Assembly: GCA_012517995.1 (NCBI GenBank)
Contig: JAAYTS010000133.1
Location: forward strand, 1-45,023
DNA: 45,023 nt
DNA from: Clostridium sp.
GTDB taxonomy: Bacteria; Bacillota; Clostridia; Acetivibrionales; Acetivibrionaceae
Direction: 5' to 3'
In this document: one piece after another, positions 1 through 9,700 of the stretch
Numbering within the stretch: the stretch's first letter is position 1
Layout of the letters: the number at the start of each line of letters is the position of its first letter
Translations under genes and position numbers: made by a program
The notes under the pieces: model-generated
Database searches by the model: none
What the model saw: the letters and a program-made list of their open reading frames with translations, nothing else
What the model was told of the DNA's origin: nothing

Positions 1-2
1 CT

Positions 3-305
3 GAAATTATTCCAAGATGTAATAAGTGTAATGGCATTGTAAAGCCCTATGTAGTTTTATATGAAGAACCCCTTGACTCATATACAATTGAAGAGGCTGT
101 AAAGTACATTAGAAATGCTAGTATGTTGATTATAGGGGGGACTTCTTTGGCAGTTTATCCTGCTGCAGGTCTGGTTCAATATTTTAAAGGGGACAAACTA
201 GTTCTTATTAACAAGTCTTCAACTCCTTACGACAAAAAAGCAAATTTAGTAATAAATGATAGTATAGGAAAAGTATTAGGCAGTTTGTTTGATGATTTAC
301 ATTAA
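3..305 (+). CDS. Sirtuin (NAD-dependent protein deacylase), C-terminal part
   Basis: The 5' end lies outside the window; about 100 codons are open from base 3 to the TAA at 303-305. The fragment begins with a CxxC pair (CNKCNG) followed by IVKPYVVLYEE, which matches the second half of the sirtuin zinc-binding module and the strand after it. Next comes GGTSLAVYPAAGL, the conserved NAD-pocket motif near the C-terminus of the family. Sirtuins remove acyl groups from lysines in the cytosol while consuming NAD. The catalytic histidine and first CxxC would lie upstream and cannot be checked. No clear terminator hairpin follows, only an A/T-rich run. Confidence 0.88.
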   Translation, partial: EIIPRCNKCNGIVKPYVVLYEEPLDSYTIEEAVKYIRNASMLIIGGTSLAVYPAAGLVQYFKGDKLVLINKSSTPYDKKANLVINDSIGKVLGSLFDDLH

Positions 306-424
306 AAAAAATTTTTTTAAATATAATACTGCCATTTATGTTGTTTTGATGTATAATTATCTTAGTAAATTAATTATCTTTTAGTTAATATATTAGTGAA
401 TATAGATGAATGGAGAAATAGAAA

Positions 425-1291
425 GTGTTAGATAGCATAAAGACAGTTGATGGACATGTGCATACTTTTTCCTCTGACGAAATAGCAAAAAAGATAATAA
501 AATCATTTAACAAAGTTTATTTTATTGATTTTGATGTTCCAGGAGAAGGTACTATTGATGATTTAGTTCAGGGGATGAGTTCAACGGGGATTGATTATTC
601 TATAATGGCAAATTTTGCACCACCTAAAATTCTTGATATAAATAATATGTGGACTCTGGAAATGTCTAAATTTAACAAGGGTCTTATTCCATTGGTGAGT
701 TTTCATCCTGACATGGATGGGAATATACCTCCCTTATTGGAAAAGTATATAAACTTAGGTGCAAAAGGCATTAAATTTCATAACATGGCTCAGGGATTTA
801 AACCTACACATCCTGCATTAGAGCCCCTTTATACTTTTTGCAACCAAATTGCTTTTCCCATTGAGTTTCACTGTGGGAGAGTTTCAAATGCAAGGCTTAA
901 TGAGTATTCTGATGTAGAGTGTATAATTCCGGTGCTTGATAAATACTCGGATATTCCTGTAATACTTACTCATATGGCTGATGGTAATATAGATGATGTT
1001 GTGAAACTTTCAAAAAAATATAAAAATGTGTATTTTGACACTTCTATTGTTATAAGCGGCTATCCTGGCATATTAGATACAAATGAACCTAGCTGGCTTG
1101 ATGATGGTATGGTTGTTGACATAATAAGAACTATAGGTGCAAAAAAGGTTCTTTTTGGGTCAGATTATCCTTGGGGAAGTCCTAAACATGATTTACATAG
1201 AATTATCAATTTGAATTTGACTTATGAAGAAAAAAGCCTTATATTAGGTGGGAATGCAATTGAAATTTTTAATATTGATTTTAACAATTAA
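425..1291 (+). CDS. Amidohydrolase family protein (metal-dependent TIM-barrel hydrolase)
   Basis: A 288-residue protein. The GTG start is supported by GGAG nine bases upstream. Visible motifs are those of the amidohydrolase-2 type: DGHVHTF (HxH metal ligands near the N-terminus), GIKFHN in the middle, FHCGR, LTHMADG with a barrel histidine, and LFGSDYPWG near the C-terminus, carrying the metal-binding or catalytic Asp. Family members hydrolyse or decarboxylate small cyclic or carboxylated substrates; this substrate cannot be read from the sequence. The gene is the first of three co-directional genes (38 bases to the acyl-CoA synthetase, 33 more to the sugar isomerase), so a shared pathway is possible but unproven. 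Confidence 0.82.
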   Translation: MLDSIKTVDGHVHTFSSDEIAKKIIKSFNKVYFIDFDVPGEGTIDDLVQGMSSTGIDYSIMANFAPPKILDINNMWTLEMSKFNKGLIPLVSFHPDMDGNIPPLLEKYINLGAKGIKFHNMAQGFKPTHPALEPLYTFCNQIAFPIEFHCGRVSNARLNEYSDVECIIPVLDKYSDIPVILTHMADGNIDDVVKLSKKYKNVYFDTSIVISGYPGILDTNEPSWLDDGMVVDIIRTIGAKKVLFGSDYPWGSPKHDLHRIINLNLTYEEKSLILGGNAIEIFNIDFNN

Positions 1292-1329
1292 TATAATTTT
1301 ATGTATATAAAGAAATTTAGGAGGTCAAT

Positions 1330-2994
1330 ATGAAGGAATTGATGAAACAAACGGTGGGGGATTTACTTGACGAAATGGCGGAGAGATATCCTGACCATGA
1401 AGCGGTGGTTTATACTGATCATCCTTTTAGGAAAACATATTCCCAGTTCAGGGACATATGTAACCAAGTAGCAAAAGGTCTTATGGCAATGGGAGTAAAA
1501 AAAGGCGATCATGTGGCCATGTGGGCAACTAATTATCCAGAATGGCTTATTTCTATTTTTGCAACTACAAAAATAGGTGCTGTACTTGTTACGGTAAACA
1601 CAAACTATAAAAATTTTGAAGTTGAATACCTTTTAAGGCAATCGGATTCAACTACATTGATTCTTATTGATGGCTATAAGGATGCAAATTATGTAGAAAT
1701 TATTAACGGTCTGTGTCCTGAACTTAAGGATTCTGAGCCTGGAAAGCTTGAGTGCCCTAGCCTGCCCAAGCTTAAGAATATAATATATGTGGGAGACAAA
1801 AAACATCCGGGAATGTTTAACTGGAACGAGCTGTACGAAATGGCAGAGAAAATATCAGATGAAGAGCTTCAAGCTGTACAGTCAAGCCTTGATGTGTATG
1901 ATGTTGTTAATATGCAGTATACATCAGGTACAACAGGATTTCCTAAAGGAGTAATGCTGACTCATCACAATATTGTTAACAATGGAAAAAGCATAGGAGA
2001 TTGTATGAATCTTACCTACGAGGACAGGCTTTGTATACCAGTACCGTTTTTTCACTGTTTCGGACTGGTTCTTGGGATAATGGCATGTGTTACTCATGGC
2101 ACTACCATAGTAGCTTTAGACCATTTCCATCCTGTAAGGGTGATGGAAACACTTCAAAATGAAGAGTGCACCGGTGTTCATGGTGTTCCTACAATGTTTA
2201 TTTCCATGCTGGAACATCCAGATTTTAATAAATTTAAATTTCCTAAACTAAGGACAGGCATTATGGCAGGATCTCCTTGTCCTGTAAAGGTTATGCAACA
2301 GGTGGTTGATGTGATGGGGGCAAGTGAAATAACCATAGCTTACGGTCTTACAGAAAATTCTCCTGTATGTACCCAGACAAGGGTGGATGACAGTATAGAA
2401 AGAAGGGTTTCAACTGTAGGAAGGTCTTTGCCCTTTATTGAAGTAAAAATAGTTGATCCTGAGACCAATGAAGATTTGCCTCCTAATACACAGGGAGAGT
2501 TGGTTATTAGAGGTTATAGTGTTATGAAAGGTTATTACAAGATGCCGGAGGCAACGGCAAATGCCATAGATAAAGACGGATGGCTTCACACAGGAGACCT
2601 TGCAGTTATGGATGAAGATGGTTATTTCAAAATTACTGGCCGCGCTAAGGATATGATAATAAGAGGCGGGGAAAATATTTATCCTAAGGAAATTGAGGAG
2701 TTTCTCTATACCCATCCTGATGTAAAGGATGTGCAAGTTATAGGTGTACCCAGCAAAAAGTATGGGGAAGAGATAATGGCATATATTATATTGAAGGATG
2801 GCAAAACTGTTACCGAAGATGAAATTAAGGAATTTGTAAAAAATAATATGGCGAGACACAAGGTTCCGGCTTATGTAAGGTTTATAGATGAGTATCCAAT
2901 GACTGCCAGTGGAAAAATTCAAAAATATAAGTTGAGGGAAATGGCAATTGAAGAGCTAAAGCTTCATGACGAAGCAAATATAGAAACAGCATAA
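1330..2994 (+). CDS. AMP-forming acyl-CoA synthetase (fatty-acid/carboxylate-CoA ligase)
   Basis: A 554-residue ANL-superfamily enzyme with AGGAGG just upstream of its ATG. Adenylation motifs are intact: YTSGTTGFPKGVMLTH (P-loop-like A3 core), AYGLTENSP (A5), GWLHTGDLAVMDEDGYF (A7), GRAKDMIIRGGENIYPKEIE (A8 hinge) and MTASGKIQKYKLRE, with the catalytic lysine (A10). It should activate a carboxylic acid with ATP and pass it to CoA in the cytosol. Overall pattern and length resemble FadD-like medium/long-chain ligases, but chain length cannot be assigned. It sits in a probable three-gene operon with the amidohydrolase before it and the TIM-barrel isomerase after it. Confidence 0.9.
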   Translation: MKELMKQTVGDLLDEMAERYPDHEAVVYTDHPFRKTYSQFRDICNQVAKGLMAMGVKKGDHVAMWATNYPEWLISIFATTKIGAVLVTVNTNYKNFEVEYLLRQSDSTTLILIDGYKDANYVEIINGLCPELKDSEPGKLECPSLPKLKNIIYVGDKKHPGMFNWNELYEMAEKISDEELQAVQSSLDVYDVVNMQYTSGTTGFPKGVMLTHHNIVNNGKSIGDCMNLTYEDRLCIPVPFFHCFGLVLGIMACVTHGTTIVALDHFHPVRVMETLQNEECTGVHGVPTMFISMLEHPDFNKFKFPKLRTGIMAGSPCPVKVMQQVVDVMGASEITIAYGLTENSPVCTQTRVDDSIERRVSTVGRSLPFIEVKIVDPETNEDLPPNTQGELVIRGYSVMKGYYKMPEATANAIDKDGWLHTGDLAVMDEDGYFKITGRAKDMIIRGGENIYPKEIEEFLYTHPDVKDVQVIGVPSKKYGEEIMAYIILKDGKTVTEDEIKEFVKNNMARHKVPAYVRFIDEYPMTASGKIQKYKLREMAIEELKLHDEANIETA

Positions 2995-3027
2995 TGGTAA
3001 TAAAAATAATAGAAACGGAGGGATAGT

Positions 3028-3831
3028 ATGAAAGTATCATTTTCCACCCTTGGCTGCCCTGAATGGAGCTGGGCAGAAATAACATCAATGGCAAAGGATT
3101 TAGGGTTTGATGGCATAGAAATACGTGGAGTTGGAAAAGAACTTTACGCCCCAAAAATCAAAGAGTTTTTGCCGGAGAATATAGAGGAAACAAAGAAAAA
3201 GCTTAAAGAGATGGGGTTATCTATATCCTGCCTTACTTCTTCCAGCTGCTTATTTGATGAATCAAATATTGAGGATAATATAAAAGAAGCAAAGGAGTAT
3301 ATTGAAACAGCGGCGGCAATTGGTACAAAATATGTACGTGTGTTAGGTGATGGTCAGGCTGAACCAAGAGAGGATATTTCCTTGGATTTTTTAGCAGATT
3401 CACTTTTAAAACTTGCAGTTTATGCAGAAAAGAAGGATATTATTGTATTGGTTGAAACAAACGGAGTACTTTCAAGTTCTGAGAAAATGTCAGAGCTTAT
3501 GAAAAAGATTAATAACGCTAATATAGCAGTGCTGTGGGATGTGCACCATCCATATCGTTTTATGAATGAACCAGTTGAAGAAACTTATTCAAAGCTTAAA
3601 GAATTTATTAAACATGTACACATAAAAGATTCTGTTATGGAAGAAGGAATGGTAAAATATAAAATGACAGGTTATGGAGATGTTCCTGTGGCACAAGCAG
3701 TTAAACTTCTTGCAAAAGATAATTTTGATGGTTATATCTCTTATGAATGGGTAAAACGTTGGTGTGCAGAGTTAGAAGATCCAGGCGTGGCATTTTCCCA
3801 TTTTATAAATTACATTAAAGGCATAAAGTAA
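3028..3831 (+). CDS. Sugar phosphate isomerase/epimerase (AP-endonuclease-2-like TIM barrel)
   Basis: A 267-residue protein that starts with MKVSFSTLGCPEWSW, typical of the xylose-isomerase-like TIM-barrel family. Family motifs include GFDGIEIRG, the metal-ligand Glu in VLVETNG, LWDVHHPYR (Asp and His ligands), HVHIKDS, and a C-terminal GYISYEW Glu. Such enzymes isomerise or epimerise keto-sugars or inositol derivatives using a divalent metal. The substrate is unknown. The gene lies 33 bases after the acyl-CoA synthetase, with GGAGG before the start, and ends at a strong hairpin, so it looks like the last gene of the operon. Confidence 0.85.
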   Translation: MKVSFSTLGCPEWSWAEITSMAKDLGFDGIEIRGVGKELYAPKIKEFLPENIEETKKKLKEMGLSISCLTSSSCLFDESNIEDNIKEAKEYIETAAAIGTKYVRVLGDGQAEPREDISLDFLADSLLKLAVYAEKKDIIVLVETNGVLSSSEKMSELMKKINNANIAVLWDVHHPYRFMNEPVEETYSKLKEFIKHVHIKDSVMEEGMVKYKMTGYGDVPVAQAVKLLAKDNFDGYISYEWVKRWCAELEDPGVAFSHFINYIKGIK

Positions 3832-3860
3832 ATCATAAAGTAAATAAAGTAATAAATAAT

Positions 3861-3897
3861 AATCAGGGGCAACAAGTTTAGAAGCCCCTGATTTTAT
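3861..3897 (+). terminator. Intrinsic terminator after the isomerase gene
   Basis: A perfect 10-bp stem (AATCAGGGGC at 3861-3870 pairs with 3884-3893) with a 13-base loop, followed by a short T run. It lies between convergent genes and may also stop - strand transcription, although the T run on that side is poor. Confidence 0.8.
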
Positions 3898-3910
3898 ATG
3901 TTTATTTTGA

Positions 3911-5569
3911 TTATTTATTATCCTGTTCTCTTATTTGAACTCTGCGTATTTTTCCACTTATAGTTTTAGGAAGTTCAGGTACAAACTCAATTATTCTTGG
4001 GTATTTATATGGTGCTGTTACATTTTTTACATGTTCTTGAAGTTCTGCCACAAGGTCATCCCCTGGGGTATAGCCTTTTGCCAATACCACTGTAGCTTTA
4101 ACTATTTGACCTCTAACAGGATCAGGAACTGCCGTTATAGCACATTCAAGGACAGCAGGGTGCTCTAATAATGCACTTTCCACTTCAAAAGGTCCTATCC
4201 TGTAGCCGGAACTTTTTATAACATCATCGGCTCTTCCTACAAACCAAAAATATCCGTCTTCATCACGCCATGCCATATCGCCAGTGTAGTAAACTCCATC
4301 ATGCCAAACCTTTGAGGTCAATTTTTCATCCCTGTAATAGCCGTTAAACATACCAGGAGGTATCCTCTTGTCTGTGCGTATTACTATTTGCCCTTCCTCA
4401 CCAATTTCGCAGGAGTTTCCATTTTCGTCAATTATATCTATATCATATCCAGGGGATGGTTTGCCCATTGAACCTGGTTTAGGTTCCATCCAGGTATAAG
4501 TAGCAAGGGCAACGGTACATTCAGTTTGTCCATAACCTTCCATAAGTTTTAACCCTGTACTTTTGTAGAATTGATTATACACTTCAGGATTCAAAGGTTC
4601 TCCTGCAACTACACAATATTTAAGTTTACTAAAATTATATTTTGATAGATCTTCTTTTATAAAAAATCTATATATTGTAGGTGGAGCACAGAAAGTTGTA
4701 ACACCGTATTTAACTATAACATCCAAAAGTTCTTTTGGAACAAACTTATCATAATCATAAACAAAAACAGAGCTTCCAGAAATCCACTGACCGTAAATTT
4801 TACCCCATACAGCTTTAGCCCATCCTGTATCTGCTACAGTAAGGTGCAAGCCCCCATCCTGAACATTTTGCCAGTATTTTGCAGTCAAGATATGTCCTAA
4901 AGGATATGTAAAATCATGCTGCACCATTTTAGGCATGCCTGTTGTTCCTGAAGTAAAATAAATTAAAGACCTATCGCTGTTTTGTGTTGCTTCTTCTCCA
5001 GTTGGTCTTACAAAGTTTTCATCAGCTTTTTCCAGTTCAGAATTAAAATTATACCAGCCATCACGGCTGCCTCCAACTAATACTTTGGATTTTAAAGTTG
5101 GAGATTCTTCCTGTGCATCTTCAACATGCTTGATAACTTCTTCTTCATTAACAGTAACAATCATCTTGATATCAGCAGCATTGTTTCTATAGATAATATC
5201 TTTAGCAGTAAGAAGGTGTGTAGCAGGTATGCATACAGCTCCTAGTTTGTGAAGGGCAAGTATGCAGAACCAGAATTCATACCTTCTTTTTAAAATTAGC
5301 ATTACAGGATCTCCCTTTTTGATTCCTGCATTTTTAAAAAAGTTTGCTGTCTTGTCACTGTAGTATTTTAGCTGTCCAAATGTAAATACAGCCTCTTCTC
5401 CTTTATCATTGCACCAGACTATTGCTACCTTTTCAGGTGTGGCAGATGCAATTTCATCTACTACATCGTAGGCAAAGTTAAAATTGTCTGGTATGCAAAT
5501 TTTAAAAGATTTGCTGAATTCCTCATAGGAATTAAAGTCAACTTGTGAAACAAATTTACTTAACAACAT
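3911..5569 (-). CDS. AMP-forming acyl-CoA/acetyl-CoA synthetase-like ligase
   Basis: A 552-residue ANL enzyme with intact motifs: [16 protein letters not shown] (A3), EGYGQTECT (A5), [20 protein letters not shown] (A7/A8), [15 protein letters not shown], and [15 protein letters not shown] with the catalytic lysine. The segment [17 protein letters not shown] is characteristic of the medium-chain acyl-CoA synthetase / acetyl-CoA-synthetase-like branch, so it differs from the ligase at 1330. It probably makes acyl-CoA from a short or medium carboxylate in the cytosol. Only 17 bases separate it from the upstream XRE-cupin regulator on the same strand, so the two are almost certainly co-transcribed and the regulator may sense the ligase's substrate or product. 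Confidence 0.9.
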   Translation of the reverse strand: MLLSKFVSQVDFNSYEEFSKSFKICIPDNFNFAYDVVDEIASATPEKVAIVWCNDKGEEAVFTFGQLKYYSDKTANFFKNAGIKKGDPVMLILKRRYEFWFCILALHKLGAVCIPATHLLTAKDIIYRNNAADIKMIVTVNEEEVIKHVEDAQEESPTLKSKVLVGGSRDGWYNFNSELEKADENFVRPTGEEATQNSDRSLIYFTSGTTGMPKMVQHDFTYPLGHILTAKYWQNVQDGGLHLTVADTGWAKAVWGKIYGQWISGSSVFVYDYDKFVPKELLDVIVKYGVTTFCAPPTIYRFFIKEDLSKYNFSKLKYCVVAGEPLNPEVYNQFYKSTGLKLMEGYGQTECTVALATYTWMEPKPGSMGKPSPGYDIDIIDENGNSCEIGEEGQIVIRTDKRIPPGMFNGYYRDEKLTSKVWHDGVYYTGDMAWRDEDGYFWFVGRADDVIKSSGYRIGPFEVESALLEHPAVLECAITAVPDPVRGQIVKATVVLAKGYTPGDDLVAELQEHVKNVTAPYKYPRIIEFVPELPKTISGKIRRVQIREQDNK

Positions 5570-5586
5570 TTATTTAAACCTCTCTT

Positions 5587-6141
5587 CTATAAAATTATTG
5601 CAAGAAATTTAGCAGTTTTGCCATTTAAAGCTCTCATGGCATGTTTATTTCCAGAGTCAAAGTATATTGAGTCTCCTTCATTGAGAATTAGTTCATGATC
5701 ATTTATAAAAATTTTGACAGTACCCTCTAGTATATAATTGAACTCTTGTCCCGCGTGGGAATTATAGCTTATTGGAGTTTCTTCTGATTCGGGGGCTACT
5801 GTTACTAAAAAGGGTTCTGCCTTTTTGTTAACAAAATTATAAGCAAGATTTTGATAATCGTATTCTTTTCTTCTTTCTACTTTCAAGCCTTTTCCTTTTC
5901 TGACAACCAGATAATTATGCAGTCTTGGACTTTCTCCTGTCAAAAGCACAGCAAGCTCAACATTGAACCTATTTGCAATGCTAAAAAGAACACTTACAGG
6001 TATGTCTTCATTACCACTTTCATATTTTCTTAAATCCTCTGCAGATATATCAATGTCTTTTGCAAGAGTTTCAACAGATATATCAGCAAGTTCTCTAAGT
6101 GCCTTTATTCTTTCTGCCATTTGCTTTAGTTGTTCAGACAT
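5587..6141 (-). CDS. XRE-family transcriptional regulator with C-terminal cupin domain
   Basis: The start is placed at the ATG at 6141 (MSEQLKQMAER..., 184 residues) because AAGGATG lies just upstream; a longer reading from 6216 has no such site and adds an atypical N-terminus. Residues ~8-62 form an XRE helix-turn-helix (KALRELADISVETLAKD, then YESGNEDIPVSVLFSIANRF). Residues ~110-184 form a small cupin barrel (SHAGQEFNYILEGTVKIFI, GDSIYFDSGNKHAMRAL). This XRE-cupin architecture is a common one-component sensor. It heads an operon with the AMP-forming ligase 17 bases downstream and probably controls it. The ligand is unknown. Confidence 0.9.
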   Translation of the reverse strand: MSEQLKQMAERIKALRELADISVETLAKDIDISAEDLRKYESGNEDIPVSVLFSIANRFNVELAVLLTGESPRLHNYLVVRKGKGLKVERRKEYDYQNLAYNFVNKKAEPFLVTVAPESEETPISYNSHAGQEFNYILEGTVKIFINDHELILNEGDSIYFDSGNKHAMRALNGKTAKFLAIIL

Positions 6142-6388
6142 ATCTTCACATCCTTTAAAATTAATTTGAATTGCTTGCGGCAATTTAAAAGCTAAATTCA
6201 TATTATATTCTAGCAAAGTTAAACTGTATTTTCCACATATTATTTTATTTTTTTAAAAAATATTAAGATGTGGCAATTTACTATGGTAGAAAAGACAGAA
6301 AAAATATGATAGAATTAGTGAAAATAAAAATAATAAAGAGTTTAAATAAAAACTTAAGACTAAGCTAATAAAGATAAGAGGAGTTAGT

Positions 6389-7138
6389 ATGACTGAAAAT
6401 CAAAAAACAAAAAAATATAATAAAAATTTAAATTATTCCTATACTTTAGGGGCATTTCCCACTATTGAATTAATTAATGCTAAACCTGATATGCTATTAA
6501 AAGTTATAGTAAGTACAAGTTTTGTTTGTAATGATATTTATCTGAAGTTAGTTGAAGACTGTAAAAAGTTAAATGTGGAAATACAGGTTAATGATAAGCT
6601 GATAAACCGTTTGAGCCCTAAAGATAATTGCTATGTTATAGGGCTGTTTAAAAAATATACTTTAAGCCTTAATGAAAATAAGCCACATGTTGTATTGGTA
6701 AATCCAAGTAACATGGGCAATCTTGGAACTATTATAAGAACTATTTTGGGTTTTGAAATAGAAAATTTAGCAATTATAAGCCCGGGTGTTGATATTTATG
6801 ACCCAAAGGTGGTAAGAGCTTCAATGGGAGCGGTATTTAATATTAATTTTCAATACTTTAATTCTTTTGAGGAGTATTTAAATTGTTTTAAACAGCATGA
6901 TGTGTTTACTTTTATGTTGGATGGTAAATATACTTTGCAAGATTTTACTGGATATAATACACCTTTATATTCTTTGGTATTTGGAAATGAATCCTCTGGT
7001 TTGGATGAGGATTTTCACAATTATGGCAAAAGCATTTGTATAAATCATTCTGAAAAGATAGACTCACTAAACTTGCCTATATCAATAGGAATTGCACTGT
7101 ATCAATTTTCTAAAGATAAATTTTGTAATTATAAATAA
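6389..7138 (+). CDS. TrmH/SpoU-family RNA 2'-O-methyltransferase
   Basis: A 249-residue protein with GAGGAG before the ATG. It carries the three SPOUT motifs: NPSNMGNLGTIIRTILGF (motif 1, with the Asn and catalytic Arg), LVFGNESSGLDED (motif 2) and INHSEKIDSLNLPISIGIAL (motif 3, the knotted SAM site). The first ~100 residues are a divergent substrate-binding part. Family members methylate a ribose 2'-OH in rRNA or tRNA. Which RNA cannot be told. It appears monocistronic, between the divergently transcribed XRE-cupin operon and a convergent MazG-like gene. Confidence 0.85.
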   Translation: MTENQKTKKYNKNLNYSYTLGAFPTIELINAKPDMLLKVIVSTSFVCNDIYLKLVEDCKKLNVEIQVNDKLINRLSPKDNCYVIGLFKKYTLSLNENKPHVVLVNPSNMGNLGTIIRTILGFEIENLAIISPGVDIYDPKVVRASMGAVFNINFQYFNSFEEYLNCFKQHDVFTFMLDGKYTLQDFTGYNTPLYSLVFGNESSGLDEDFHNYGKSICINHSEKIDSLNLPISIGIALYQFSKDKFCNYK

Positions 7139-7158
7139 AAATAATATTTTAGCATTTG

Positions 7159-7503
7159 TTATTGGGAGGAAGCGTCAGATAATTTTTCTTCTATAACATC
7201 TTTTAAAAGAAGCTTTTCTTTATATCTTCCCAGTTTATTTGCTCTTTTAGTACGAATCTTTTCAAATTGGCTAATAGATACACCTTTATAATCTAAAATA
7301 GCGTACAATACTTCAACGATATCAGCTATTTTTTCCACACTTCTATCATCTTCGTACCCTGTCAGCTCTTCTCTTAATTTTAAATTTAAATAGAAAATCA
7401 TATCAGTTTCTCTTAATTTTTCAATTATTGCTTTTTTGCCGTTTTGCTCTATATACTTTGGCATTTTGTCTCTAATAAGCATATTAGGCTTTATTGATTT
7501 CAT
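7159..7503 (-). CDS. MazG-like / phosphoribosyl-ATP pyrophosphohydrolase-like protein
   Basis: A small all-alpha protein of about 114 residues. The ATG at 7503 is preferred over a TTG six bases upstream because a GGGGGG tract lies at suitable distance from the ATG. The sequence LIRDKMPKYIEQNGKKA at the N-terminus and KIADIVEVLYAILDYKGVSI in the second half resemble the small nucleotide pyrophosphohydrolases annotated as phosphoribosyl-ATP pyrophosphohydrolase-like, where E/D residues in the helix bind Mg. The first acidic motif (LKLREELTGYEDD) is partly conserved. It probably hydrolyses a nucleotide triphosphate as a house-cleaning enzyme, not in histidine synthesis, since no his genes are nearby. 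Confidence 0.68.
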   Translation of the reverse strand: MKSIKPNMLIRDKMPKYIEQNGKKAIIEKLRETDMIFYLNLKLREELTGYEDDRSVEKIADIVEVLYAILDYKGVSISQFEKIRTKRANKLGRYKEKLLLKDVIEEKLSDASSQ

Positions 7504-7674
7504 AAACAACCCCCCTAAGAATATTATTATATACCTATTATAATAATACCATTAATTGTACTAAATTACAAAGAAATTTTTTATATAATAATTATATATA
7601 ATATTGATGAAGTAAAGAAATGTGTTAATATATAAAGGGTGGAATATAGAGGCTATTTAAAAGGAGTTTAGTAT

Positions 7675-8400
7675 ATGGCATTAGAAACCTTTGTAAAAGT
7701 AGAAAATTTAAAAAAGAATTATGGAAATATAGAGGCACTAAAAGGTATAAGCTTTGAAATAAAAAAAGGGGAAATATTAGGTATTGTAGGACCTAATGGA
7801 GCTGGGAAATCAACATTTTTTTCCATTTTAGCAACTATATCAACAGCTCAAAGTGGAGATATTATTGTAGATGGGAAGAGTATAACAAAAAGTAAGCAGC
7901 ATATTAAAAAAAATATTGGGTATGTACCTCAAGAACTTGCACTGTATTCAAGTTTAAGTGGAAGAGATAATTTAAATTTTTGGGCAGGTATATATGGACT
8001 TTCTGGAAAAGAAAAGAAGCTGGCTGTGGAAAATGCTATTTTGGATATGAATCTTGAAAATGTTATAAAAAGAAGAGTTGATACATATTCTGGAGGCATG
8101 AAGAGGAGGCTTAACATAGCCATAGGACTTCTTCATAATCCTTTATTAATTATTATGGACGAGCCATTGGTTGGTGTTGATATTATTTCTAAAAGAAAAA
8201 TAATGAATAAAATGCTGAAACTAAAATCAGAAGGGCGGGCTATTGTTTTTTCAAGCCATAGTACAGATGAAGTTGAAAAGCTATGCGATCGCATTGTCCT
8301 TTTAGAAAATGGACGGGTAAAAGCTTATGGCAAATTAAATGATATATTAAAGGAATATAAAAAAGATTCTTTAGAAGATATTTTCATTACTAAAGAGTAG
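7675..8400 (+). CDS. ABC transporter ATP-binding protein (ABC-2 type exporter)
   Basis: A 241-residue nucleotide-binding subunit. Walker A is GPNGAGKST (residues ~40-48), the Q-loop is VPQE, the signature is YSGGMKRRL, Walker B is LLIIMDEPLVGVD, and the switch His lies in FSSHSTDEVE. It is a DrrA/CcmA-like exporter ATPase that powers transport at the inner face of the membrane. The next two genes encode paired ABC-2 permeases on the same strand (88 bases and then 3 bases apart), so the three make a complete heterodimeric exporter. Substrate is not evident; drugs, lipids or peptides are all possible. Confidence 0.93.
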   Translation: MALETFVKVENLKKNYGNIEALKGISFEIKKGEILGIVGPNGAGKSTFFSILATISTAQSGDIIVDGKSITKSKQHIKKNIGYVPQELALYSSLSGRDNLNFWAGIYGLSGKEKKLAVENAILDMNLENVIKRRVDTYSGGMKRRLNIAIGLLHNPLLIIMDEPLVGVDIISKRKIMNKMLKLKSEGRAIVFSSHSTDEVEKLCDRIVLLENGRVKAYGKLNDILKEYKKDSLEDIFITKE

Positions 8401-8488
8401 TAAGGGTAGTAAAGTAATGGTATTAAAAAGTAATATTAAATGGATGGTATTTTAAAAAACTGTTATATATAAAGAGCGGTGTTGTTAT

Positions 8489-9697
8489 ATGAAAATTTTT
8501 ATGAATATTTTATTTAATGATATTAAATTAGTATTGTCTGACTGGAAAATGCTTATTATAATTTTTGCAATGCCTGTTTTATTGATACTGTATTTTTCAT
8601 ATGCAATTTATCCAATTTTAAATGAAAATACTGTTGTACAACCTATTTCAGTAGCTGTTATAGATAAAGATGATACTATAGAGTCAAGGATATTAATAAA
8701 ACAGCTTGAAGAAATTGAACTTATTGGTAGAATGTACAAAGTATCTGAAGAGGAAGCAATATCTTTAATTGATGAAAATAAAATTGCAGCAGCAATTATA
8801 GTTCCTGAAGGATTTGTTTCTAGCGTTGTTTCTGGGGAAAACAAAAGTATTTCCATTTTAGGAAATGCAAAAAAAGAAGAGCAGGCTGTAATTATAAAAA
8901 CTCTTATAACTGGTGCATCAAATATTGTTTCATCAGGTCAGGCGGTATTGTATTCATATTATAAATTTGTAAATGAAACTGGAATAGCAAGAGATGAACT
9001 AAACAGGGAGTTTGATGCTCTTTCACAAGATATTATAATGAAGTCTCTAGACAGAAATAATGTTATTTCAGAAATTAAAACATATCCAGAAGATAATTTG
9101 ACGGCTACAGAATATTACACTGCTTCTCTTTTGGCACTTTTTTTACTTTTTTCAGCTGTGCCTGTATCTAGATTTCTTTTAATGGAAAGAACATCAGGTG
9201 TAAGATCAAGGCTTGCAACAACTAATGCAGGAGGGGTTAGAATATTAGCGTCAAAACTCATTGTTTCCCTTCTTGTATCTGTATTTCAAATGAGTTTAAT
9301 ATTTTTTATAACTTCAAAAATCTTTAAAAACTATTGGGGAGCAAGTTTTTTTATAACCTCTGTAGTTTTTCTTTTTGGAGTTTTTGCTGTTTCATGCTGG
9401 TCTTTGTTTGTTTCTGCTGCATCTAATAATCAGCGGCAGTTTGAGATTATAAGCAGTATGGGAATTTTACTTATGGCTTTAATAGGGGGAAGTATTTATC
9501 CTATTGCAAAAATGCCGGATAAAATAAGGTTTTTAAGTGGATTAACAATAAATAGATGGATTCAGGAAGGTTTTATGAAAGTATTTTCAGGCAGCAGGTA
9601 TCCTGATGTATTTCAAGAAATAACATATTTAGGGGTAATTGGAGCTATCTTTTTGGTACTTTCAGCTATAATTTATAAACTCAAGAAGGCGAGGTAG
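8489..9697 (+). CDS. ABC-2 type transporter permease (first of pair)
   Basis: A 402-residue membrane protein. One N-terminal membrane segment (about residues 20-43) is followed by a ~150-residue extracytoplasmic domain (VAVIDKDDTIESRILIKQL is a typical start for this domain) and then about five C-terminal membrane segments (residues ~208-398). This is the layout of ABC-2 permeases of the YhgE/YhaP-like type. The final residues KLKKAR are followed, after only 3 bases, by the ATG of the second permease, implying translational coupling. It should form the export channel with that protein, driven by the ATPase encoded upstream. Confidence 0.9.
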   Translation: MKIFMNILFNDIKLVLSDWKMLIIIFAMPVLLILYFSYAIYPILNENTVVQPISVAVIDKDDTIESRILIKQLEEIELIGRMYKVSEEEAISLIDENKIAAAIIVPEGFVSSVVSGENKSISILGNAKKEEQAVIIKTLITGASNIVSSGQAVLYSYYKFVNETGIARDELNREFDALSQDIIMKSLDRNNVISEIKTYPEDNLTATEYYTASLLALFLLFSAVPVSRFLLMERTSGVRSRLATTNAGGVRILASKLIVSLLVSVFQMSLIFFITSKIFKNYWGASFFITSVVFLFGVFAVSCWSLFVSAASNNQRQFEIISSMGILLMALIGGSIYPIAKMPDKIRFLSGLTINRWIQEGFMKVFSGSRYPDVFQEITYLGVIGAIFLVLSAIIYKLKKAR

Positions 9698-9700
9698 CAT

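Noticed and set aside
2410-2922. 170-codon reading frame opposite the first acyl-CoA synthetase
   Set aside because: Antisense shadow of a clearly conserved gene; no ribosome site and Cys/His/Tyr-rich translation.
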